Positions 1 through 5,212 of a DNA stretch of 8,392 nucleotides are shown piece after piece. The position numbers and the translations under genes are program-made. The DNA comes from Gammaproteobacteria bacterium UBA3067 (GTDB taxonomy: Bacteria > Pseudomonadota > Gammaproteobacteria > Pseudomonadales > UBA3067): positions 1-8,392 of the forward strand of contig DFBZ01000170.1 of assembly GCA_002366835.1 (NCBI GenBank), written 5' to 3'. Numbering within the stretch: the first letter of the stretch is position 1; every line of letters begins with the position of its first letter. The notes beneath the pieces were generated by a model. It saw only the letters and a list, made by a program, of their open reading frames with translations. It was not told the DNA's origin and did not search any database.

Positions 1-33
1 AGGAACGCCCCTATCACAAATGCTGGTAGGATA

Positions 34-588
34 GTGGCCAAGTGGAAATACGCTTTACTCGCAATGCTGGATTTCGAAAAAAGCTCTGGTTACGATCAAG
101 CAAAAAGATTTGATAAAAGTATGGGCTTCTTTTGGACTGCATCGTTCCAGCAAATTTATAGAGAGCTACATAAATTAGAAAAAGAAGAGTTTGTGAAATC
201 TGAAGCGATTGCCCAGATGGGAAAGCCAGACAAAAATATCTACGAAATGACCACAGCGGGGGAGCAAGCACTGCAAACCTGGATGTCGGAACCGACAAAA
301 GAAATGATGCTAAAAGATCCACTGTTGATCAAATTGTTTGCGGCGAAACATACAACAAAAAGCGTTTTGCTTCATGAATTGGAGGTTCAGCAAGGCCATC
401 ATTCAGCCAAGCTTAGCAGCTATCGTGGCATTTCAAGTATGCTCGAAAACCTGAAAGAACCAGCCCATTCAAAATATCGTATGGTGTACCATACCCTGCA
501 GCTCGGTATCAGAATAGAGCAAACCTGGCTGGACTGGGCCGAAGAAATGAAGCGGGAAATACAATCGTATAGCGAGGTGCTTGAGTAG
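34..588 (+). CDS. PadR-family transcriptional regulator (Vir/AphA-like)
   Basis: The 184-residue product is predicted to be a cytoplasmic DNA-binding repressor or activator of the PadR family. Residues 1-75 form the winged helix-turn-helix: the KYALLAML opening, SGYDQAKRF, then GFFWTASFQQIYRELHKLE, which is the recognition-helix signature of the Vir-type branch that includes AphA. GKPDKNIYEMT fits the wing. Residues ~90-180 form the helical C-terminal dimerisation domain. The GTG start was chosen because it places KYALL at the usual distance from the N-terminus and follows AGGA closely. The frame stays open to the window edge, so a start further upstream cannot be excluded. The target is unknown: PadR regulators often control an adjacent gene, but the downstream neighbour is a broken integrase on the other strand, so the target may lie to the left of the window. 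Family assignment is confident; the effector and regulon are not visible. Confidence 0.9.
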   Translation: MAKWKYALLAMLDFEKSSGYDQAKRFDKSMGFFWTASFQQIYRELHKLEKEEFVKSEAIAQMGKPDKNIYEMTTAGEQALQTWMSEPTKEMMLKDPLLIKLFAAKHTTKSVLLHELEVQQGHHSAKLSSYRGISSMLENLKEPAHSKYRMVYHTLQLGIRIEQTWLDWAEEMKREIQSYSEVLE

Positions 589-600
589 TTATCTGTTTCT

Positions 601-811
601 TTAAACGGGCAAGTGGCATAGATAGGCCTCAGTTTTCATCCCCCCCTTTCTGAGGGTGATGTTTATATTGAAAATGGATGAAATGGCAAATCCATACTGA
701 ATAAATACGTTCTGTCTTAATGCTGCAATGCTTGCGTCGAATAACAATGCGAACGGATTTCAGGGCTGGGCGCGACTGTGGCTTGGAAATCTTATTAAAC
801 TTGAGCGGCAT
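601..811 (-). pseudogene. Truncated, frameshifted integron-type tyrosine recombinase (N-terminal stub)
   Basis: From an ATG at 811 the minus strand encodes the N-terminal SAM-like (arm/core-binding) domain of an IntI/Xer-type integrase. RRKHCSIKTERIY, SVWICHFIHFQYKHHP and the following QK match the family pattern RxxHYSxxTExxYxxWIxRFIxFHxxRHP. In the starting frame it stops after GGDEN, near 629. Reading one base over, after a run of seven G (640-646 as C on the plus strand), the frame continues as GGMKTEAYLCHLPV and stops at 601-603, just as family members continue with an EAYLxHLA-like segment. So there is a homopolymer frameshift plus loss of the whole catalytic domain (no R..HxxR..Y). The relic ends 12 bp beyond the PadR stop, marking an old recombination breakpoint. 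No function is expected. Identification rests on recalled family consensus. Confidence 0.72.
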
Positions 812-867
812 CTTTGTTCAGTGCCCTCTCGAACAGTAATAATTTTTTCGGATAAATCAAAGTAAGT

Positions 868-1010
868 GACGTAAAGTTTTACGTCGTGCGACGTGGAAGC
901 ATGGTGCAAAAAATAACCAAACATCTCATCATGTTGTTTTTATTGGGAAAAATATGGTTGTATTTTGACCTGCTGGACAGAATACGTCATACGACGCAAA
1001 ACTTTACGTC
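868..1010. repeat. Pair of 27-bp inverted repeats made of ACGTC/GACGT units
   Basis: The left copy (868-894) reads GACGT, 8 nt, ACGTC, 4 nt, GACGT. The right copy (984-1010) is its reverse complement with 3 differences in 27. Each copy is internally near-palindromic around an AAAGTTTT spacer, so each holds three 5-bp units in alternating orientation. The 89-bp interior is AT-rich with no convincing gene. The array starts 57 bp upstream of the ATG of the integrase stub, where an integrase attachment site would lie. Readings: tyrosine-recombinase binding sites, ends of a 143-bp MITE-like element, or a repressor operator pair. No target-site duplication is evident. The rest of the stretch, 1017-1256, is AT-rich and I see nothing in it. 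Confidence 0.6.
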
Positions 1011-1016
1011 GTATGA
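987..1016. repeat. Perfect 10-bp stem hairpin overlapping the right inverted repeat
   Basis: TCATACGACG (987-996) and CGTCGTATGA (1007-1016) are exact reverse complements separated by a 10-nt loop. The structure extends outward past the 27-bp repeat, so the right copy can also fold on itself. No T-run follows on either strand, so an intrinsic terminator is unlikely. Confidence 0.6.
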
Positions 1017-1256
1017 AAGGAAATTTACCACTTTTAAAGAAAGGGTAATGTTTTTTCTGGCATTTATTCAGTGGCTTAGCTAGTGCCCATCCATAAACAG
1101 GTTATTTTGAGTAAAATGCCTTAATTTATTCTGCTGTGGAAAGTGGCATATGGGATTGGGTGTTTGATTCGGGTGCTTCTCCCCGAAAAAGGTTAATGTT
1201 TAATTTACTTGCTGTTTTTTAGGCACTGAGAATCCTAGGACTTTGCAAATAAGCCT

Positions 1257-1514
1257 CTAATCGCGAGTGCTTGTATCGTTAGCGCCAGCTAGCCAGACTG
1301 CAGGCGAGCCATCCTTACCAAGTTGTAGCTGATCACCGATGAGCATGTAGGCATCTGGTACAGCCACTTGTTGGCCAGAGGACTCTCGCTCGTCGGCCAT
1401 TTTCAGGAAGATAAGGAATGTTATTTGTTCGACGTAGTCGCCGTAGCCTACGCCGTCGTCACGCAGAACATGGGCGTAGTTCCATACTTTATTGACTATT
1501 TCAGATGCGCTTAT
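1257..1514 (-). pseudogene. hsdM: Type I restriction-modification methylase (HsdM) N-terminal remnant
   Basis: An 85-codon minus-strand frame begins ISASEIVNKVWNYAHVL, followed by RDDGVGYGDYVEQ and ITFLIFLKMADE. This is the hallmark N-terminal helical domain of HsdM subunits, which would normally continue for about 500 residues with an N-6 adenine methylase domain (NPPF motif). Here recognisable similarity stops near residue 45, and a 40-residue tail (from ERESSGQQ to STRD) runs to a TAG at 1257-1259 with no methylase motif. The codon in the start position is ATA (1514-1512), overlapping the TAA stop of the upstream fic gene. One G-to-A change in an ATGA overlap would explain both. The remnant is therefore truncated, probably chimeric and without a normal start. 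No hsdS or hsdR is present in the window. Confidence 0.8.
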
Positions 1515-2593
1515 CTTTTGATCTCTGCTTTATCTTGATAAATTTGGTATCTAGCACTCCTCCCGCCGGCCGCCAGTGGTTGCAAACATTCTTTTTGCAC
1601 CAGGTCGGCAAGGTTGCGGGTTGCGGTTGCTTTACTGCCACCGCCAATAGCTTGGTAGTGCCGGGCGGCAAGCCCATCAACAAACTCCAGGCCATAGGTG
1701 TCCAGCAGTCGGTTTAATACTTTCAGCTGTCGCTCAGATAATAGGGTCTGCGCGTGTCGCTGCCAAAAGCGAGCCTTCAGCAACACGCGCTCAATCCGCA
1801 ATAAACCATCCCTCATCGCTTGTTCCAGGGTATCCAGAAACCACAGCACCCACTCGGTAATATCCAGGGGCTGATGCTGCTGTTGTTTATTGCGGCAGTT
1901 TTGTGTCTCTTCCAATATTTGATAGTAGCTATTTTTGTTTTTCTCAATGGCAGCACTCAAAGAATAAAATCGAACACTGCTGTTTTCATACTGCGCTAAG
2001 GCTCTATCGGTCAGTGCTCGCGCTACTCGGCCATTGCCGTCATCAAATGAATGAATCGTAATGAAATGCAAATGGGCGATAGCGGCCCTAATCACGCCAT
2101 GCTGTGCAGAAGAAGGGCTGTTGTAGGCCGCGTAAAAAGATTTCAGCTCTTTGGCTAGTTTCTTTGCGGGGGGCGCTTCAAAGCGTACCTCGGTTCTTCC
2201 CCGTCGCTCCGATACCACCTGCATGGGGCCTTGAGCATCATCACGGAACGAACCGATCGCAACTCTACGCAGTAGGGGCGGCTCTGGGTAAAGCGCTGCT
2301 TGCCACTGGCAAAGCAGTTTACTGGTCAAAGGCTTTTCAAGGTCGCTCACGGCTGAAACCAACATCTCGACCACAGACTCCTCATACCGGACTGCATTGG
2401 GCAAACCTGCCTGCTCAAGCCCCAATTGCCTCGCCACAGAGGAGCGCACCGACCCTACATTGAGGCTTTCCCCTTCAATCTCAGAGGTCTTGATGGCACT
2501 TTGAACCAGCGCATCCAGCTCTGCCTGCTTTTCCAAACCTTCTGGTAATCCACCTGTACTTGCAACCAATTGCTGCTGTAGCGCCAACACCAT
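1511..2593 (-). CDS. Fic-domain protein (DUF4172/class II type), N-terminus out of frame
   Basis: This is a Fic-family enzyme expected to transfer AMP (or another phosphate-containing group) to protein hydroxyls. Numbering from the ATG at 2593, residues 36-41 (TSEIEG) match the class II inhibitory motif [S/T]xxxE[G/N], whose Glu normally blocks ATP binding. Residues 181-192 (HSFDDGNGRVAR) are the catalytic Fic motif, with Ser in place of the usual Pro after the catalytic His181. GSFRDDAQG near 114 fits the target-docking flap. Residues ~285-352 look like a winged helix (SERQLKVLNRLL, then TATRNLADLV), so the protein may also bind DNA. The family's WxWQQxxWP opening lies in another frame just upstream (see 2594-2651). 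The internal ATG at 2593 lacks a good ribosome site. It is followed directly by the hsdM remnant, a common partner of Fic genes in type I R-M loci. Family is certain; present activity is uncertain. Confidence 0.88.
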   Translation of the reverse strand: MVLALQQQLVASTGGLPEGLEKQAELDALVQSAIKTSEIEGESLNVGSVRSSVARQLGLEQAGLPNAVRYEESVVEMLVSAVSDLEKPLTSKLLCQWQAALYPEPPLLRRVAIGSFRDDAQGPMQVVSERRGRTEVRFEAPPAKKLAKELKSFYAAYNSPSSAQHGVIRAAIAHLHFITIHSFDDGNGRVARALTDRALAQYENSSVRFYSLSAAIEKNKNSYYQILEETQNCRNKQQQHQPLDITEWVLWFLDTLEQAMRDGLLRIERVLLKARFWQRHAQTLLSERQLKVLNRLLDTYGLEFVDGLAARHYQAIGGGSKATATRNLADLVQKECLQPLAAGGRSARYQIYQDKAEIKR

Positions 2594-2651
2594 CGATCAG
2601 CTTTACATCAGTTTGAAACTGTGGCCAGTTCTGTTGCTGCCAGATAAGCAT
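2594..2651 (-). other. Original fic start and N-terminal codons, separated by a one-base frameshift
   Basis: The minus strand has AAGGAG, a 4-nt gap and ATG at 2651, encoding MLIWQQQNWPQFQTDVKLI. That is the conserved opening of DUF4172-type Fic proteins. The Fic body (read from 2593) is in the next frame, so skipping one base around 2588-2600 (GATGGTG) restores a continuous protein of about 379 residues. If the shift is real, translation from the strong start ends out of frame near 2481, and only the body could be made from an internal start. A sequencing error is the main alternative. Confidence 0.75.
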
Positions 2652-2680
2652 AGGACTCCTTAGTGCGGGTAAAGACGTGC

Positions 2681-2749
2681 GATGAGCCAAATAGCCTCAG
2701 GTATTCAGATCATAATATGAGCCGAATAATGCCGCCTATTCGGCTCATC
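2681..2749. promoter_or_regulatory. Three-copy operator candidate upstream of fic
   Basis: The 13-bp motif KATGAGCCRAATM occurs three times: 2681-2693 (GATGAGCCAAATA) and 2716-2728 (TATGAGCCGAATA) on the plus strand, and 2737-2749 inverted (GATGAGCCGAATA on minus). Copies two and three make a perfect 12-bp inverted repeat (2717-2728 / 2737-2748) with an 8-nt spacer, their centres about 21 bp (two helical turns) apart. The minus strand between the motifs contains TATTATGAT, a plausible -10. The array ends 30 bp before the fic start at 2651. Autorepression through the C-terminal winged helix of the Fic protein is an inference. Confidence 0.62.
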
Positions 2750-3032
2750 GGCAAGGCGTGCGCCGAGGGGGTGTGACTATCATCAATGGTCTGTATCCAT
2801 TTTCTTATGTGTCTTACAGCAGATAGAAAACCGTTGGACTTCATGCTTCTACCCACAGGGGGCATCAGCCTCCAGCCATATCTATCAAATGACCGTCAAA
2901 TGACTGAACAAGTATACCTCTTTGTTTTATATAAGAATAAATTTACAGCTCGACTCTCAAGCTCACTTCTGAGGGTGCCGTGCAAATGAACTAACTCAAT
3001 ACCACTCCATTTCACTGGGCAAAGCGACAAGC
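2750..3032. other. Non-coding stretch with an 11-bp tandem repeat
   Basis: I see no convincing gene here. The 67-codon plus-strand frame at 2786-2989 has no recognisable domain and no ribosome site. The only structure is a tandem TCAAATGAC at 2885-2893 and 2896-2904, period 11 bp, which could be a paired binding site on one DNA face or chance. Confidence 0.4.
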
Positions 3033-3055
3033 ACCCTGATTAATAGGCGCTTACA
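3033..3055 (-). repeat. 23-bp repeat, copy A (possible transposon end)
   Basis: On the minus strand it reads TGTAAGCGCCTATTAATCAG followed by GGT. It matches copy B (5098-5120) at 21 of 23 positions in the same orientation. The GTAAGCGCC start resembles IS66-family termini, which begin GTAA. Direct orientation means the two copies are not the two ends of one ordinary IS; they may be solo ends of related elements. Confidence 0.55.
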
Positions 3056-3208
3056 CACCACTCTTCAATTTTTTCCTGGTATGTTTTCCGAACAAGCTCA
3101 CTGCTTGCAGCCGCTAAAAGTGTTTGCAACCTATGGGTACTGGTGGGAAATAGCTGCCCCCAGCACTCCAACACCTATTCCTGGCCCCATGAGTTGACTT
3201 CGTCCTGA

Positions 3209-3319
3209 TTAAGGCGAATTCGCCTTTTTTTCTACGTTGTCCCAGTCGACATAGGTACGTATGGTATAAATGCCTGCTAACGAGCTGACAAGAAGTGCTG
3301 TCCAGAAAGTATTTTCCAT
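3209..3319 (-). CDS. 36-residue ZIP-like membrane peptide, probable gene remnant
   Basis: ATG at 3319 lies 7 nt after the stop of the ferritin-like gene, so it could be co-transcribed with it. The 36 residues start MENTFWTALLVSSLAGIYTI, one hydrophobic transmembrane-like helix (about 5-20), followed by a polar tail rich in Lys, Asn and Asp that ends NSP. The opening resembles the first helix of some ZIP-family transporters (FWxALLxSxxAxxxTxxGIYxI), which are about 250 residues long, so it may be a truncated gene. After the TAA the same frame continues with a Gly-rich hydrophobic stretch (GPGIGVGVLGAAI) to a second stop, suggesting decay of a longer frame. Its last codons fall inside the palindrome at 3211-3226. 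No function can be assigned; a small membrane protein is the alternative. Confidence 0.38.
   Translation of the reverse strand: MENTFWTALLVSSLAGIYTIRTYVDWDNVEKKANSP
3211..3231 (+). terminator. Intrinsic terminator-like hairpin, plus-strand orientation
   Basis: AAGGCG, AATT, CGCCTT forms a 16-nt perfect palindrome followed by seven T in total, a compact rho-independent terminator for plus-strand transcripts. On the minus strand, where the nearby genes lie, the stem is followed by AATCAGG with no T-run, so termination there would be weak. No plus-strand gene upstream obviously needs it. Confidence 0.5.
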
Positions 3320-3326
3320 TTAATAC

Positions 3327-3782
3327 TTATTTAAAGTGCTGACCACACCGCCGGTCTTGCCCTCTACCATCACCAGACTTTACGCCTCTTTCTACACAAC
3401 GTTGAAAAGCAGGGAGATGATTTTCTGCTGATGCTTTTTGTAATTGCATGAGTAATTGCTGAACATCGGGGTACTCTTTTGTTTCATCAAGCAGCCTGTC
3501 ATACATCTCTGCATTTTCTATTTCGCCTTCAACACCTGCGCGACATGCTTCAATTAAAGAATCCGGGGGTTGAATACGTGCATACCAATTATCCTCAGGT
3601 ACATCAATTTCGTATTTGCTAAACAAAGGTAATAAAGCTTCTATATGGCGACCTTCGGCTTCAACGATGTTAATGAATGGCCGTATCTCACCAAACTTAC
3701 CAATCACATGAAGGTATGTTGCGCGCGCCTTGTATTCATCATTTATAGCTTCTACAAGCGTATTACTTAATGTCTCCGACAT
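3327..3782 (-). CDS. DUF2202 ferritin-like di-iron protein
   Basis: This 151-residue protein of the rubrerythrin/ferritin-like superfamily should form a four-helix bundle with a di-iron centre and act in the cytoplasm in iron or peroxide handling. Candidate ligands appear in order: Glu16 in DEYKARATY, Glu43 and His46 in EAEGRHIEAL, Glu85-Glu92 region in EGEIENAEMYDRLL, and Glu120/His122 in ASAENHLPAF. The C-terminus is a Gly/Arg-rich tail ending RCGQHFK, as is common in DUF2202 members, and there is no rubredoxin domain. The ATG at 3782 follows AGGA by about 8 nt. It starts 21 bp after the peroxiredoxin stop, so the two genes very likely form an operon; a peroxidase next to an iron-oxidising bundle suggests joint peroxide/iron protection. 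The exact substrate is unknown. Confidence 0.88.
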   Translation of the reverse strand: MSETLSNTLVEAINDEYKARATYLHVIGKFGEIRPFINIVEAEGRHIEALLPLFSKYEIDVPEDNWYARIQPPDSLIEACRAGVEGEIENAEMYDRLLDETKEYPDVQQLLMQLQKASAENHLPAFQRCVERGVKSGDGRGQDRRCGQHFK

Positions 3783-3803
3783 TGATTTTTCCTGCTCAGG
3801 CGC

Positions 3804-4460
3804 TTACTTTTTCGGGGCTTTTGTCAATCGCAAATAAGGCAGTCTTATATTGATATTTCCGAACTTTTCTTTCGCCTGTTCATCGTTCAGGCCCAGCCCC
3901 ACGATCACGTCCTGACCAGGAACCCAGTCAGCGGGCGTTGCGATAGATGCACCGTCAGTGATCTGGATGGCATCCAGAGCACGCAAAATCTCCGCGAAGT
4001 TACGGCCTACTGACATCGGATAGGACATGGTCAGACGAACCTTTTTGTCCGGACCTATGATGAACACAGTCCGCACAGTTGCGCTGTCGGCTGGCGTACG
4101 GTTTTCTTCCAGATAGGCACCGGCAGGCAGCATGTCGTACAGTTTGGATACGTGCAAAGATGTGTCGTCGATAATCGGAAAGTTGGCAGGAGCGCCGGAA
4201 AAGGCCTCGATATCGCGCTTCCATTTTATGTGTTCTTCAACGCTGTCCACAGATACACCCATGACTTTCGTATTACGTTTGGTAAATTCAGGTGCAAGCC
4301 TAGCAACTGCACCGAATTCGGTAGTACATACCGGTGTAAAATCCTTTGGATGTGAAAACAGGATGGCATAGCCATCACCGATCCAATCGTGAAGATTGAT
4401 CTTGCCAGCTGTGGAATCTACAGTGAAGTCTGGTGCGATATCGTCGATGCGAATAGACAT
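3804..4460 (-). CDS. 1-Cys peroxiredoxin (Prx6 type)
   Basis: This 218-residue cytoplasmic thiol peroxidase reduces hydrogen peroxide and organic hydroperoxides. The AhpC/TSA thioredoxin-like fold starts at IAPDFTVDSTAG. The active site is HPKDFTPVCTTEF, with peroxidatic Cys45 and Thr42; the conserved Arg of the catalytic triad is in DSATVRTVFII, near 130. No second cysteine is seen, so resolution must use an external thiol, as in 1-Cys enzymes. The C-terminal extension (TPADWVPGQDVIVG to the NIRLPYLR region) is typical of Prx6 and about the family's usual length. ATG at 4460 follows AGAGGA. It heads an operon with the ferritin-like gene 21 bp downstream. The ~240 bp upstream is AT-rich; TTGTCA near 4535-4540 is a possible -35 element, but I cannot assign a promoter with confidence. 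Confidence 0.95.
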   Translation of the reverse strand: MSIRIDDIAPDFTVDSTAGKINLHDWIGDGYAILFSHPKDFTPVCTTEFGAVARLAPEFTKRNTKVMGVSVDSVEEHIKWKRDIEAFSGAPANFPIIDDTSLHVSKLYDMLPAGAYLEENRTPADSATVRTVFIIGPDKKVRLTMSYPMSVGRNFAEILRALDAIQITDGASIATPADWVPGQDVIVGLGLNDEQAKEKFGNINIRLPYLRLTKAPKK

Positions 4461-4652
4461 GATTGTATTCCTCTAAAAGTTGTTTAGTTAACTTTGCAAG
4501 CCACGGATTGGTGATTCACAGTGTATTCACTTTAACATGACAAGCGCCTTATACAAATTTACCTAACGAGGGTGTAGAGAATATATTACGACAGCCACTT
4601 ATTTTAATAATAAGACAGAACATACCAGATAAAAGAGCAATAAATACGTGAT

Positions 4653-4664
4653 CGGTGATCACCG
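4653..4664. promoter_or_regulatory. 12-bp perfect palindrome upstream of the peroxiredoxin
   Basis: CGGTGATCACCG is an exact palindrome about 190 bp upstream of the peroxiredoxin start, in AT-rich surroundings. It could be a dimeric regulator site or chance; there is no T-run to suggest a terminator. Confidence 0.3.
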
Positions 4665-4705
4665 TCAATACAAAAAATAAAAAAATGACATCGCAACAAG
4701 ACATC

Positions 4706-5081
4706 CTATTTTTTAAAAGAGGATAAAAAGACCCAGCCTAACCGTACAGCTTCTTCGAGGCCCCCCTTTCCTTTGATCCAAGCAACAGGCTCTTCTATAT
4801 CCCCCTTCTCAGATCGCTGCCTATTTTTCCTTTCCTTGAATTGCTCAAGAGAAGATAGCGCGCCTGCTGCATCAAAGAAATATTCCTAAAAGAGAGAGAG
4901 GGAGGGAATCAATCCAGTTTTCAGGTTGAACGCTTAAACGTTGTAGAATAGACAGCAATTGGCTATCGATGGCCCCGCGCTCATCTTCTCGAAGAGTGCG
5001 CCGTTAATGGGGTTTGGGCATGGATTGCTTGCGATATTCATAATTATCTCCCTTTACGTTGGGGGTATTATGAATAGCTTA
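4706..5081 (-). pseudogene. Y1 (IS200-like/REP-associated) transposase relic, C-terminal part
   Basis: Between the stop at 5004-5006 and the TGA at 4872-4874 the minus strand reads TLREDERGAIDSQLLSILQR followed by LSVQPENWIDSL. This matches the segment after the catalytic domain in Y1_Tnp proteins (RxIRxDKRGAIxxxLPPILQRLxxxPxxW). The preceding 24 open codons contain no catalytic HUH or Tyr motif. The frame is then lost in a CT-rich simple tract (GA repeat on plus, 4889-4907), and a plausible continuation (EYFFDAAGALSSLEQFKERK) follows in another frame down to 4706. There are thus at least one in-frame stop and one frameshift. The family call is based on the RGAIDSQLLSILQRL block; the downstream 60-codon part is less certain. 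Confidence 0.55.
5036..5075. repeat. 9-bp inverted repeat within the transposase relic region
   Basis: ATTCATAAT (5036-5044) and ATTATGAAT (5067-5075) are exact inverted copies with a 22-nt spacer. This may be a remaining transposase-recognised hairpin or chance in AT-rich DNA. Confidence 0.3.
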
Positions 5082-5097
5082 ATGTGATTGATGAATA

Positions 5098-5120
5098 ACC
5101 CGGATTAATGGGCGCTTACA
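5098..5120 (-). repeat. 23-bp repeat, copy B (possible transposon end)
   Basis: On the minus strand it reads TGTAAGCGCCCATTAATCCG followed by GGT, 21 of 23 identical to copy A at 3033-3055 and in the same orientation. It lies just upstream of the transposase relic and 93 bp before the transaldolase start, so it may mark the edge of a former element. Confidence 0.55.
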
Positions 5121-5126
5121 AAGAGT

Positions 5127-5186
5127 CATCATAACAGTGCGTCCGCTTCAGTCAGTATTTATGATGTGAATATTGTCCATCATAAA
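5127..5186. promoter_or_regulatory. CATCATAA triple motif in the transaldolase leader
   Basis: TTTATGATG (5158-5166) and CATCATAAA (5178-5186) form a perfect 9-bp inverted repeat with an 11-nt spacer, and CATCATAA appears once more at 5127-5134. The inverted pair ends about 15 bp before the Shine-Dalgarno of the transaldolase, a position suited to an operator or a leader hairpin. The regulator is unknown. Confidence 0.42.
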
Positions 5187-5212
5187 ATTCGTTGAATCTA
5201 AGGAGACACGTC

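Noticed and set aside
868..1016. CRISPR array
   Set aside because: Only two copies, in inverted rather than direct orientation, with no repeat-spacer periodicity.
886..1083. 65-codon plus-strand frame spanning the interior of the inverted-repeat pair
   Set aside because: GTG start lies inside the left repeat, no ribosome site, AT-rich composition and no recognisable domain; the repeats explain the sequence better.
611..1150. Direct repeat AAGTGGCATA at 611-620 and 1141-1150
   Set aside because: A 10-bp match is expected many times by chance in a window of this length and no flanking similarity extends it.
2104..2463. 119-codon plus-strand frame
   Set aside because: Lies wholly antisense to the Fic catalytic region, whose motifs are unambiguous; it is a shadow frame.
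2786..2989. 67-codon plus-strand frame
   Set aside because: No ribosome site, no family resemblance, low-quality composition for a coding region.
3792..3801. A third GGCGCTTAC-like core matching the 23-bp repeats
   Set aside because: Only about 9 bp match and it coincides with the peroxiredoxin stop and intergenic spacer; probably coincidence.
3033..5120. Reading the two 23-bp repeats as terminal inverted repeats of one intact composite element
   Set aside because: They are in the same orientation, no intact transposase is present and no target-site duplication is visible.
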